From CAZJHD01 sp964545855 (GTDB taxonomy: Bacteria; Planctomycetota; UBA1135; JACQFD01), in contig CAZJHD010000026.1 of the NCBI GenBank assembly GCA_964545855.1, positions 1 to 55,794 on the forward strand: a stretch of DNA of 55,794 nt. The letters are read 5' to 3'. The translations under genes and the position numbers were made by a program. Below are positions 1 to 7,898 of the stretch, in pieces; the stretch's first letter is position 1, and every line of letters begins with the position of its first letter. Below the pieces are notes generated by a model, which was not told where the DNA came from, made no database searches, and worked only from the letters and a program-made list of their open reading frames with translations.

Positions 1-54
1 CGGTGGACCAGCTTGGCCGAACTGCCAGTGGACTTGATAGGCCGAGCTGTGACA
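1..54. mobile_element. Possible end of an insertion sequence continuing off the window
   Basis: The first 54 bases have visibly lower GC than the following sequence and do not continue the recombinase homology that runs up to about position 57. Read on the minus strand this segment starts TGTCACAG, so it has the TG...CA type terminus of many insertion sequences, and it holds an imperfect inverted pair (AGCTTGGCC at 10-18 and GGCCGAGCT at 40-48). No transposase is visible because the window ends. It could also be an assembly junction artefact. Confidence 0.3.
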
Positions 55-600
55 CGCCCGCGCGTCGCCCTTCGCGTGGCGCACGACCAGCTCGCCGGCG
101 GCGAGGTCCACGTCGCCCACGTCGAGGGCGACCACGGTGCCGAGGCGGACGCCGGTCGCGAGCATCGTGTGGAAGAGCGCGAAGTCGCGCCGCTCGAGCG
201 GGTCCGTGCCGGCGGCGAGGGCGGCGATCAGCTTCGCGACCGCCTCGTCGGCGAGCGTCCGCGGCGGCGCCGGCGCGCAGATGGCCCGTCGCACGAGGCG
301 GCTCGGGTCCTGGGCGACGTGCCCGGCGCGCGCGGCGTAGGCGAAGAACGCCCGCAGGGCCGAGCGCAGCGCGTTCAGCGTGTTCGCGCGCTTGCGGGCT
401 CCGTCGGGGCGCGCGAGAACCGCGGGGTCGCCGAGGAAGCGGGCCAGCTCCTCGGGCGTCACGGCCGCGAGGGCGGCGTCCGGCGGGAGCCAGCGGCCGA
501 GGGCGGCCAAGTGCCGCGCGTACTGCGCGACCGTGTGCGGGGAGCGCCCGTCGGCGACGAGCTGGGCGAGGAAGCGGGAAACGGCGTCGGCGTACTGCAC
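55..600 (-). pseudogene. Tyrosine recombinase (XerC/D-like integrase), N-terminal fragment
   Basis: Reading leftwards from a GTG at 600, with GGAGG eight bases upstream as ribosome binding site, the product starts MQYADAVSRFLAQL and continues with SPHTVAQYARHLAALGRWL, the classic SAM-like core-binding domain of phage integrases (about residues 1-90). The catalytic domain then begins, with TGVRLGTVVALDVGDVDL around residues 145-162 matching the TGLRxxEL box that carries the first catalytic arginine. After 'VVRHAKGDA' the expected '..VVPL' stretch is replaced by unrelated sequence, so the HxxR and tyrosine boxes are missing. The frame stays open to the window edge, but homology stops near position 57, and interruption by another element is the likeliest reason. 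Integrase fragments of this kind mark genomic-island edges. Confidence 0.72.
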
Positions 601-1910
601 GGGCGGGGCCTCCGAGGTCGGGATGACGCCGCCATGGAGCCGTGGAGCTGCGGGCGAAGCGACGGAGTTCCGGCAGCCCGTAGCTGCGCGGGACACCGGC
701 GAGCGCTCTCCGGCGAAAGCGCGCAGAACCCCGGCCGCGGCGGCGAAACTCGGGCATCGCGGGGCGCGTGTTGGCCGTGTCGGGCCGCAGGGCGCGCCGA
801 GCGCCGGGAGCTACGGTGGGAGCGTGCGGCCGCCGAGGCGGGTGACCTCGGGCGGCAACTCCGGCAACGCGGCGGAAGCGGGCGGGAGCTACGCCAGCCG
901 GGCGGCGACGCCGGCATCGGGCTCCTTCCGCCGGCGAGCTTCGCGCAGCCGGGTGCCCGCGCGCTGCGCCGACCGCCGTCCGTCGAAACGGAACGCGGCG
1001 GGCGCGAGGCCGCGTGGGCCGTTGGCGTTCGCTGATCACGCCGTCGGGCGCGAGGTACCCGTCGCGCGTCCTCGGAGCCGCAGCGCGTGCGTCGCTCGCG
1101 CGCCCCTCAATTCCCCGGCGCTCGCGGGACCATGTCAAACGAGGGTCCAAGGACGCAGCGATCGCACAACCGTCGAAGCGTGCGCCGCTCACCGCGTCCT
1201 TGGTGCATCGTGAGCGCCCACGCCGCGCGCGAAGTAGGCCCGCCGCGAAGGCGTGCGAGACGCGGAGGGACGATTTCCTCGTTGGCCCACGGCCCGCTCG
1301 ATGCGCCGCCAAGGGCGCGCACCGCGACCGTGCGGGGCGGAGAACGAGCGTTCACACTACGGTCGCCGCAAGGCGCGGGATCTCGAGCTCGCGCTCTCCT
1401 CTCGTCTCGCCGCTCCGCTCGCGTCTCGAGTCTCCGCGCGCGCGCGTGCTTCGCGGGCCCCCGAGGCCGGGACCGCTCGGCGCTCGCGTGTGCGCGCGAT
1501 GACGATTTTCGTCGAAGAAATCCACTCGATAAGAGGGCCATGCGACGTTTCGCGCGGGGCTTCGCGTGGGGGCTTCGCGCGGACCGGGTGCTGCGGGAAA
1601 AGCGGGACTGCGCGCGCGGCGGGCCGTGGACGCGGGCGCGGGTGCGGTGATGCGGACGCGGCGCGGACCCTCGCGTCGCTCCCGCGGTCGGGCCGGGTCG
1701 AGCGTGGTGCGGTGCGCCGGTGCCGCGCGTACGGCGCGGACGGAGTGCTCCCCAATCGCCGGAAGGAATCCCCGCGGCCCGGCGTTCGTTCTCCTTCGTG
1801 CTCGTCTCGTCGCCGCTCGGGCTCTCCTCTCGCCGGGAGCTCCGCGCGCGCGGTCCCCGCGAGTCTCGCGGCGTGTCGCTCCAGCCCCGATTGCGCGAGC
1901 GCGCGATAAC

Positions 1911-1930
1911 GATTTGAGACCGCTCAAATC
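1911..1930. repeat. Perfect 8-bp inverted repeat (GATTTGAG / CTCAAATC)
   Basis: GATTTGAG and CTCAAATC are perfectly complementary across a four-base loop in an otherwise GC-rich tract. No T-run follows, so it is not a standard terminator. A protein-binding or recombination site is possible, but nothing nearby decides. Confidence 0.4.
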
Positions 1931-3430
1931 AAGTTTGCGCGAGTTTCTCGAGCGGGTCGCTCGTGGGGGCTTCGGTCGTCGCGGGCGTGCGGAGGCGCGT
2001 GGCGCGGCCGGGTCGCGGCGGAATCGGAAAGGGGAGTGGCCTGCGCCCCGGCCATGCCACCCCGTCGGCGCCGCCCCGCGTGCCCGTCGAGAACCCTCCC
2101 CTCGCCTTCCGCGGTCGGCTCGTGCTCGCGGCTCGTGGCGTCTCTCGCGCTCTCTCTCGTGCTCGTCTCGGGGCTTCTTCTCGGCGTGGTCTTCGTGGCT
2201 CGCGCCCGCCGCTTCGGGCTCGTCCGTGGCGCCTCACGTCGCAGAAGTGCGCACATGCGACCCGAGATCCTTCGACTCCGACGAGCCCCAACCGCCGCAC
2301 GAACCCGCCCCGGAACCACCGCCCGCCGCGCGCTCTCTGCGGCGTCAACTGCCCACGCGGGCTTCTCCAGAACTCGCCGGCGCAGTAGAACCGGCGGGGG
2401 CCCCATCGACGACGCAGGTACGAGCAGGCGTACGGGGGGCGTTGTGCGGGCCCGCCCGCGCGGCTGCCCCGCCGCGAACGCACGCATCGGATTCGCGGGG
2501 CCTCGGCGCGAGCGACGGCGACGGCGACGTGGGTGCCGCGGCGGGCCTACGGGGGGAGCGCACGAGCCCGCGTCTGCGTGCTACCGAGCGACAAGTCTGC
2601 CGAAGTCTCGAGGCCATCGCGAACGATCGACTGGGGGCGGTCGTCGCCATGCGCACGCGGCCATCCCCCAGGGGGGAACGCGGAATCGCCGTTTCTGCGG
2701 GTAGGCCCCCACGCATCTCCTTGCGAGATTTCCGGGGTCGCCCGACTTCGCGCCCAGGTGCCCGCGTGTTCCCGCGCGGCCCGTCGGCGGGGCGGAACGC
2801 GCCGGGGGCAACCGTGGGGCGCGTGGCCGAACGTCGGCGCGGCGCGGGGCGCCCGTGCGGCGGCGGGGAGCCGGCGCCGAGCTACGCCGGGATTCGCGGC
2901 ATCGTGGCCGATGCGTGAAGGGGCCCCCGGCGGCCCGGCCTAGCTTCGCGGTGAGGGGCCCCAAGCCGGCGCAGGGGGAGTTCACGACCCGGCGCGCGCG
3001 TGGGTCCCGTCCTCGCGAACGTGCGCGCACTCGGCGGCGTTCCGGGTTCGGCGGCGCACGCCGGGGCACGCGGGCACACGCGCCAACGTCGCGCCAACGG
3101 CGGGCAACGTCGCGGCTCGAGCGATTCGAGGAACGCGGGGGCGGCGCCGCGCTTCCGCGTCGCACGGGAACTACGCGCTGCGGGCCGTGGCCGGCGTTCC
3201 ACGTGGCCGCTCCTCGAAGTGATCGCTCGAAGGGGCCCCAACGGGCGGCGCGATCGAACGACGGGGGGCCCCAACGGGCGCAGGGGGGAACGCAGCGATG
3301 CGCGCGCGGAGGGTCCCGTCGCGTACGTCTGCCGGCCACGCGCCGACGTGGGCGCGCGCTTCGCGAAGGGACTCCCGGCACCGGCCGCGCGCATCGACGG
3401 GGCCCCGACCGGGCAGCGCGGCGCCGCCCG

Positions 3431-3660
3431 GAAGTTCACCGGAGGGTCCCCAAAGTGCACCGCAAGTTCCCCGATGTGCACCGCAGGAAGTTCCCCGAGG
3501 GGACCTTTTTCGGCCCGAATTCGGCCCTCAGGCGGGGTTCGGGCGCGAACGCCCTCGCCGTAAGTGCCGTGCCCGCCCCACGGCGGTCGGCGCCACCGGC
3601 GAAAGTGCACCGCAAGTTCCCCGCAGGGTCCCCGATCCGGCGAATTCCGGGGATGGGGAC
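3431..3660. repeat. Cluster of short direct repeats built on GTGCACCGCAAGTTCCCCG
   Basis: A 22-base word is present identically at 3452-3473 and 3602-3623, and a diverged version with a GA insertion lies at 3474-3497. A related 'AAGTTCACCGGAGGG' word begins at 3432. Copies 1 and 3 are exactly 150 bases apart. The cluster also holds EcoRI-like palindromic cores (GAATTC) at three places. No gene lies in it. Confidence 0.45.
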
Positions 3661-3828
3661 CTGCGCGGCGACGGCGCTCGGAGCCGTCTGAGGCGTCCGC
3701 TCGGTGGCCCCAGCACCCGCCGAGGGCGGGCCCCGTTCGCGCCGAATTCCGGGCGTTCCGGGAGCTGCCAGGACCGAGCCGGATTGCCGACCGCGCGGCC
3801 TTCCCAACCTCGGTAGGTCCTGGATTCC

Positions 3829-3857
3829 TTGGGACTTGAGACGGCAGGAACTATACT
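3829..3857 (+). promoter_or_regulatory. Sigma70-like promoter for the ParB-methyltransferase gene
   Basis: TTGGGA at 3829-3834 and TATACT at 3852-3857 are separated by exactly 17 bases and lie 36-64 bases upstream of the ATG at 3893. The AT-rich -10 box stands out in the GC-rich surroundings. It probably drives the methyltransferase and the overlapping downstream gene. Confidence 0.55.
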
Positions 3858-3892
3858 GCCGCTCCGTTCTCTAGCCCCTTCCCGGCGCTCCG

Positions 3893-5152
3893 ATGTTGAC
3901 CCTTCGACGCGTTCCTTTGGCGGCCCTCCAGATCAACCCCGAGAACCCGCGCGTGCACGGCGAGGAGAACCTCCGGGCGATCACGGCGAGCCTGACGCAG
4001 TTCGGGCAGGCGGAGCCGCTCGTCGTCCAGCGCAGCTCGCAGCGCGTGATCGGCGGCAACGGCCGCGTCGCCGCGATGCAGGGGCTCGGGTGGACTGAAG
4101 CGGACGTCGTGGAGCTCGACCTCGACGACGCGCGCGCCGCGGCATTGGGCATCGCGTTGAATCGCTGCGCCTCGTTGGCGGCGTGGGACGAGCCCGTCCT
4201 CGTGAAGCTGCTCGAGGAGCTGGAGGCTGGTGGGCACCTCGACGGCACGGGCTACTCGCCCGCGGACATCGAGAAGCTCATCGCCGAGATCGAAGCCGCG
4301 CAGGGCCCAAAGGAAATCGAAGACCCGGGACCGGAGGAGCCGCCCGAGACGCCGGTCTCACGCGCAGGCGATCTCTGGTTGCTCGGCGAGCACCGGCTTC
4401 TGTGCGGCGACTCGACAACTCCCGAAGCCGTGGATCGCGTGATGGCGGGGGAGCAGGCGGCGCTGGTCGCGACCGACAGCCCGTACGTGATCGGCTACAC
4501 GGGTGATCGCCCCAACGACTCGGGCAAGGACTGGACCGACACGTACCACGAGATCGCGATCGAGGACGCGGAGGCGTTCTTCCGCTCGGCCTTCACGCAG
4601 ATCCTCCGGGTCATGGCACCGCACGCCGCGTTCTACCTGTGGCACGCGCACAAGCGGTGCGGCCTCATTCAGCGCCTGTGGGAAGAACTCGGCATCCACG
4701 ACGCACAGTCGGTGGTCTGGGTGAAGCCGACCGCAGTCTTTGGCCGCTCGTTTTGGCACTACCAGCACGAGCCATGCATCATGGGTTGGCGAAAGGGCAG
4801 CATGCCGCCGCACGACGGAAAGCACGAGTTCAGCACCGTGTGGACCGTGGACTGGGACGGCAAGGCGCGCATCGCGACGGACCATCCCACTTCAAAGCCA
4901 CCGGAGTTGTTTGCGCGCCCCATGCGAAAGCACACCGCGCCCGGAGCGATCGTCTTCGAACCCTTCTCGGGGTCTGGTTCGCAACTCATCGCCGCCGAGC
5001 GCGAACGCCGCCGCTGCCGTGCCATCGAGATCGAGCCCGCATACGTCGATGTCGCCGTGAAGCGGTGGCAGACGGCGGTCAACGCCCCCGCCGTGCTCGA
5101 CGGCGACGGGCGCACGTTCGCCGAGGTCGCGAAGGAGCGCGCGGTGCCGTGA
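3893..5152 (+). CDS. ParB-domain DNA methyltransferase (phage-type)
   Basis: 419 aa. Residues 1-100 form a ParB/sulfiredoxin-like domain (VPLAALQINPENPR, then VIGGNGRVAAMQGLGW, the GxxR-type box). Residues 155-405 form a class-beta N6/N4 amino-methyltransferase: the target-recognition and catalytic motif IV is DSPY (195-198) instead of the usual DPPY or SPPY, and the SAM-binding motif I is FEPFSGSGSQ (355-364), placed after motif IV as in the beta order. ParB-methyltransferase fusions are typical of phages and prophages, where they modify phage or host DNA. No restriction enzyme is nearby, so it is probably an orphan methylase. The next gene overlaps its stop by GTGA, which suggests translational coupling. 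The fold is clear; the modified base and site cannot be read from sequence. Confidence 0.88.
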   Translation: MLTLRRVPLAALQINPENPRVHGEENLRAITASLTQFGQAEPLVVQRSSQRVIGGNGRVAAMQGLGWTEADVVELDLDDARAAALGIALNRCASLAAWDEPVLVKLLEELEAGGHLDGTGYSPADIEKLIAEIEAAQGPKEIEDPGPEEPPETPVSRAGDLWLLGEHRLLCGDSTTPEAVDRVMAGEQAALVATDSPYVIGYTGDRPNDSGKDWTDTYHEIAIEDAEAFFRSAFTQILRVMAPHAAFYLWHAHKRCGLIQRLWEELGIHDAQSVVWVKPTAVFGRSFWHYQHEPCIMGWRKGSMPPHDGKHEFSTVWTVDWDGKARIATDHPTSKPPELFARPMRKHTAPGAIVFEPFSGSGSQLIAAERERRRCRAIEIEPAYVDVAVKRWQTAVNAPAVLDGDGRTFAEVAKERAVP

Positions 5153-5640
5153 AGCGCATCCCCGTCAACGCCTACGAGCTTTACGTCGCCCTCGGCGAGC
5201 AGCGGAGGAGCTACGCCGCCCTCGCCGCGCAGCTCGGGGTGAGCAAGCGGTGCGTCACGATCCGCGCTCGCCGGGAGCACTGGCAGGAGCGGCTCCACGC
5301 CATGGAGGCGCGCGTCTGCGAGGAGGCGTCGCGCCGGCTCGAGGAGGACGCCGTCGCCATGCGCGAGCGGCACCTGCGCACGGTGCGAGCGGTTCAAGTA
5401 CGCGCGCTGGAGGTGCTCCGCACGAAGCCGATCCAGTCCGCCGCCGACGCGTCACGCGTGCTCCTGGCGGCGCAGCGGGAGGAGCGGGCGCTCGTGGGCT
5501 CCGCGTCGGGCGGGCGCGTCGAGGTCAGCGTCGAGCGCGGGGTGAGGGAGCGGTTCGAGCGGCGAACGGTGGCGGTGCGCCAAGGGGGCGCGGCCGAGGA
5601 CGTCGCCGGCGTCGTTGCTGAGGACGTGGAGCCTCAGTAG
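5149..5640 (+). CDS. Phage terminase small-subunit-like DNA-binding protein
   Basis: 163 aa, starting at a GTG that overlaps the upstream stop codon (GTGA). Residues 1-45 hold a helix-turn-helix (YAALAAQLGVSKRCVTIRARREHW) of the kind found at the N-terminus of small terminase subunits and other phage DNA-binding proteins. Residues 46-115 are charged and helical, suited to oligomerisation; the tail is Glu/Arg/Val-rich. In phage packaging the small subunit recognises DNA and loads it onto the large ATPase subunit. No large terminase is present here, so the packaging role is inference from the HTH and neighbours; a generic HTH regulator is the alternative. Confidence 0.5.
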   Translation: MKRIPVNAYELYVALGEQRRSYAALAAQLGVSKRCVTIRARREHWQERLHAMEARVCEEASRRLEEDAVAMRERHLRTVRAVQVRALEVLRTKPIQSAADASRVLLAAQREERALVGSASGGRVEVSVERGVRERFERRTVAVRQGGAAEDVAGVVAEDVEPQ

Positions 5641-5783
5641 CGTGCCCGCACGAGCAGTAGCTCGCGCCTCGACTCAGGCTCTTCGGCGAATGCGCTGCTC
5701 GCCCGGAAGAACCGCCATCCCCGAGGCATGTTTGCCCTCGGTAGCCCACAGGACCTCGAAGGAACGCGTACCCGCGCTGGTCG

Positions 5784-5999
5784 ATGGATCCGATCGAGCT
5801 TCGCCGCCTGGCCGACCGCATCGCCGCTGAGACGGGCCGCGAGTCCGTGGTCTGCATGACGTGCTTCGGGAGCTGCGTCAGCCGCGTTCCCCACGGGAAG
5901 TCGCCCACGGGGTTCGTCGTCTCCGACCCCTGCGCCACGTGCCACGGGGGCGGGCGGCTCTGGAAAGGGGGACGCGACGCGGCCACGGCGACCGACTAG
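5784..5999 (+). CDS. Small protein with paired CxxC motifs
   Basis: 71 aa. The sequence MDPIELRRLADRIAAETG is followed by CMTCFGSC (about residues 29-36) and CATCHGGG (about 52-59), two CxxC knuckles that could bind one zinc ion, like the DnaJ-type zinc ribbon. No ribosome binding site is obvious. The reading frame ends at a TAG (5997-5999), after which the same frame continues open for 108 codons. Small zinc proteins of this kind are common in phage early regions. Function unknown. Confidence 0.45.
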   Translation: MDPIELRRLADRIAAETGRESVVCMTCFGSCVSRVPHGKSPTGFVVSDPCATCHGGGRLWKGGRDAATATD

Positions 6000-6323
6000 G
6001 ACCTGCTCGAAGAGGCAGGCGCGCTCCCGGATGTCGTCGAGATCGTCGCGCGCTTCGAGGATCCCTACCTTCGGCTCGACGCCGTCGTCGCGTCGGGGCT
6101 GGCGCTGCCGATGCTTGCCTCGCGGGAGAGCGCGCTCAGCCGCTGCGCGCTAACGCTCGACGCCCCGAACACCGTGCGCATCCGCGTTCCGCACGACGTG
6201 CCCATCCGCGCCGCGTTCGAGATCCAGGCGTTCCTCGCCGAGGAGTTGCTCACGCCGCCGCTGGGCGGGCCATACCAGGAGCGGCGCTATGACTCGGACG
6301 TGCCGTCGGGGGCTGCGGATTAG
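6000..6323 (+). CDS. Unrecognised protein frame, start unclear (follows in-frame TAG)
   Basis: The frame 6000-6323 reads DLLEEAGALPDVVEIVARFEDP, then a well-mixed protein with APNTVRIRVPHDVPIRAAF, ending SGAAD. The residue mix looks coding. No ATG, GTG or TTG lies between the TAG at 5997 and the ATG at 6111, which would give only 70 aa and start mid-domain. The text just before, 'ATD-stop-DLLEEAG', would be a natural continuation if TAG were TAC or TAT, so a recent nonsense mutation or a CTG start at 6003 are the options. No family recognised. Confidence 0.4.
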   Translation, partial: DLLEEAGALPDVVEIVARFEDPYLRLDAVVASGLALPMLASRESALSRCALTLDAPNTVRIRVPHDVPIRAAFEIQAFLAEELLTPPLGGPYQERRYDSDVPSGAAD

Positions 6324-6344
6324 GCCGCGGGGACGTGCGCTGAT

Positions 6345-6665
6345 CTACTTCACGTAGATGTCGGGACCATCATTCCGAAACTCGTCGTTGAGCAGCGACT
6401 CCGCCTCACTCCCATGTCGCGCCTGAACGACAACCGCGAGATAGTGTCCACTGCGGCTTGCGCCTCCCGAGAACTCGAAAGGAATGCTCGACAGCGCGCG
6501 GTCTAGTCGAGCGACGATCGCCTTCGTTTGGCTCCCTTCGGGATAGCAGACGTAGATCGTGTGCGGCTGCACGGACTCCGGAGCACTTTCGGGAGCGCTC
6601 CCCAATTGCGCGCATCCACACAAGGCGAGGAGCGCAGAAACACCGAGGAGAGTCCAACGATTCAC
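6345..6665 (-). CDS. Small putative lipoprotein
   Basis: 106 aa from a GTG at 6665; another GTG at 6704 would add 13 residues. The N-terminus MNRWTLLGVSALLALCGC has a short charged start, a hydrophobic core and a plausible lipobox ending at Cys18, so a lipid-anchored periplasmic protein is likely. The mature part (VQPHTIYVCYPEGSQTKAIVARLDRALSSIPFEF) has no family I recognise. Neither start has a good ribosome binding site. The shorter start is chosen because it puts the signal peptide at the N-terminus. Confidence 0.5.
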   Translation of the reverse strand: MNRWTLLGVSALLALCGCAQLGSAPESAPESVQPHTIYVCYPEGSQTKAIVARLDRALSSIPFEFSGGASRSGHYLAVVVQARHGSEAESLLNDEFRNDGPDIYVK

Positions 6666-6734
6666 GGGTGCAGTGGGAAGAGGCGCAGCTCTTGGCGCAG
6701 GCACTCTGGATGCGCGAGGAGCCAGTTCCTATCC

Positions 6735-7331
6735 CTACTCCCCCTTCGGCTCCTCGGGCTTCGGCGGCGACGCCGGCCTCGCGGCCTTCGCCTTGCTCGC
6801 ACGTGGCTTCCGCGCATCCGCCTTCGCGCGCCGGGGCTTCCTCGCCTTCCGCGCCGGCCTCGACGGGTTGGCCTTCGCGCCGCCACCGCCGCCCGCCGCC
6901 GTGTACATGCCGCGCCCGACGCGCCGGAACTTCCTCCGGTCGCCCAGGCGCATGCCGACGATCCGCGCGAAGCTCGGGCTCGACGACGCGTAGCCCGCGC
7001 GCTTCACCGCAGCGACGATCGCCGGGATGCCCATCGGCTCCTTCGACGCCGCGAGCACCTTCGCGATGATGCTGGCGAGGTCCATGCCGGGAGCACGCCG
7101 CCCGCCGCCGGCCTTCCCGTGACGGCCGCGCGGCTTCACCGCGCCAGCGGGACGACCGCGACGGGGGGCGCGCACGGAGCCGCTCGACTCCAGCGCCGCG
7201 ACCTCGCGCTCGAGCGCCGCCAGCTCCTCGCCGATGCGCGCCACGCGAGCGGGGAGATCGGACACCGCAGCCGCGTAGTCGTCGAGGGCGGCGCGAATGG
7301 AAGCAAGGGAGGGATTCGTGGTTTTCGCCAT
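6735..7331 (-). CDS. H1-like nucleoid protein: coiled coil, AT-hook, winged helix, basic tail
   Basis: 198 aa from an ATG at 7331 with AGGAA upstream. Residues 10-50 are heptad-like and probably a coiled coil. Residues 55-80 are basic and contain RGRP, the core of an AT-hook. Residues 83-145 form a winged-helix-like domain (DLASIIAKVLAASKEPMGIP ... SSSPSFARIVGMRLGDRRKF). Residues 150-198 are Lys/Arg/Ala/Pro-rich like histone H1 tails. The layout suggests a DNA-compacting or architectural protein. A clear paralogue lies at 36032-36505, sharing the SSSPSFARIVGMRLGDR core. The role is inference; the domain architecture is plain in the sequence. Confidence 0.72.
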   Translation of the reverse strand: MAKTTNPSLASIRAALDDYAAAVSDLPARVARIGEELAALEREVAALESSGSVRAPRRGRPAGAVKPRGRHGKAGGGRRAPGMDLASIIAKVLAASKEPMGIPAIVAAVKRAGYASSSPSFARIVGMRLGDRRKFRRVGRGMYTAAGGGGGAKANPSRPARKARKPRRAKADARKPRASKAKAARPASPPKPEEPKGE

Positions 7332-7597
7332 TGGGTTCCTGGGTTGTGCTGCGGTTACGAACGAGGTCGCAACCGTGGACGCTAAGGTAGAGAACGGGGA
7401 GGCAACTTCCCAATCCCCGTCCCACGTCCCAGTCACCGCTACTCCTGCGGCGCGTTTCGAGCGAATGCTCCACGCCGTTGAACGCAGCTCGGCATGCGTC
7501 CTTCACTTCTGCCCACAGTCGGCCACGTCGAAACGGCATGGTTGCGTCGCTCAACCTACGAGAAAGAAGGCTTGGGCCGAGCGCGTGCGCCGAAAGG

Positions 7598-7828
7598 GCG
7601 CTGCGCATCGTCGCCGTGGGCCGCAAGAACTCGATGCTCGCCGGGCACGAGACCGGAGCCGAGCGCGCCGCCGTGATACACTCCCTCGTCGGCACGTGCC
7701 GGCGAATCGCGATCGATCCGTTCGCCTACCTGCGCGACGTGATCGAACGGATCCCGACGCAGCCCAAGGGAAAGCTCTGGGAACTCGCGCCGCGCGGCTG
7801 GAAGGACGCGCGGGTGACGCAGGGCTGA
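7598..7828 (+). pseudogene. IS66-family transposase, C-terminal remnant
   Basis: The translated segment ALRIVAVGRKNSMLAGHETG, then ERAAVIHSLVGTCRRIAIDP and FAYLRDVIERIPTQPKG, closely follows the C-terminal domain of IS66 transposases (GRKNWLFAGSDAGGERAA...YSLIETCK...DPxAYLRDVL). The DDE catalytic core is absent upstream, so only about 77 residues survive. It is a relic of an earlier insertion. The preceding 266 bases, back to the winged-helix gene start, hold no gene I can support. Confidence 0.75.
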
Positions 7829-7898
7829 ACGCTTCGAGCAAGCGAGCCGTCGCTGGAGTCAAGACGTCCTGGGCCGGACGCGAACGCAACAACTACAT

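Larger units (their letters stand above)
601..3828. other. Long gene-free GC-rich tract
   Basis: About 3.2 kb without a recognisable gene. Every long frame on either strand is Arg/Ala/Gly/Pro-rich, lacks any domain, and overlaps equally long frames in other phases, which is what very high GC gives by chance. The tract holds polypyrimidine TCTCG-rich patches (about 1381-1440, 1795-1850, 2095-2225), a small perfect hairpin at 1911-1930, a repeated 16-mer at 3232-3247 and 3265-3280, and a repeat cluster at 3431-3660. It separates the recombinase fragment from the phage-like module. It may be decayed mobile DNA or a non-coding element. Confidence 0.5.

Noticed and set aside
1911..1930. Intrinsic terminator
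   Set aside because: The hairpin is AT-containing and perfect but is not followed by a T-run, and no gene ends nearby.
601..3828. Many long frames of 130-450 codons in the gene-free tract
   Set aside because: They are Arg/Ala/Gly/Pro-rich, overlap in several phases and show no motif; stops are rare at this GC.
5784..6323. Amber recoding as in some phages
   Set aside because: Only one in-frame TAG is seen and other genes in the module end normally with TGA, TAG or TAA-type stops; a mutation is simpler.
7478..7597. N-terminal extension of the IS66 remnant frame
   Set aside because: The 40 codons before ALRIVAVGRKN do not resemble any IS66 domain and are probably unrelated flanking sequence.
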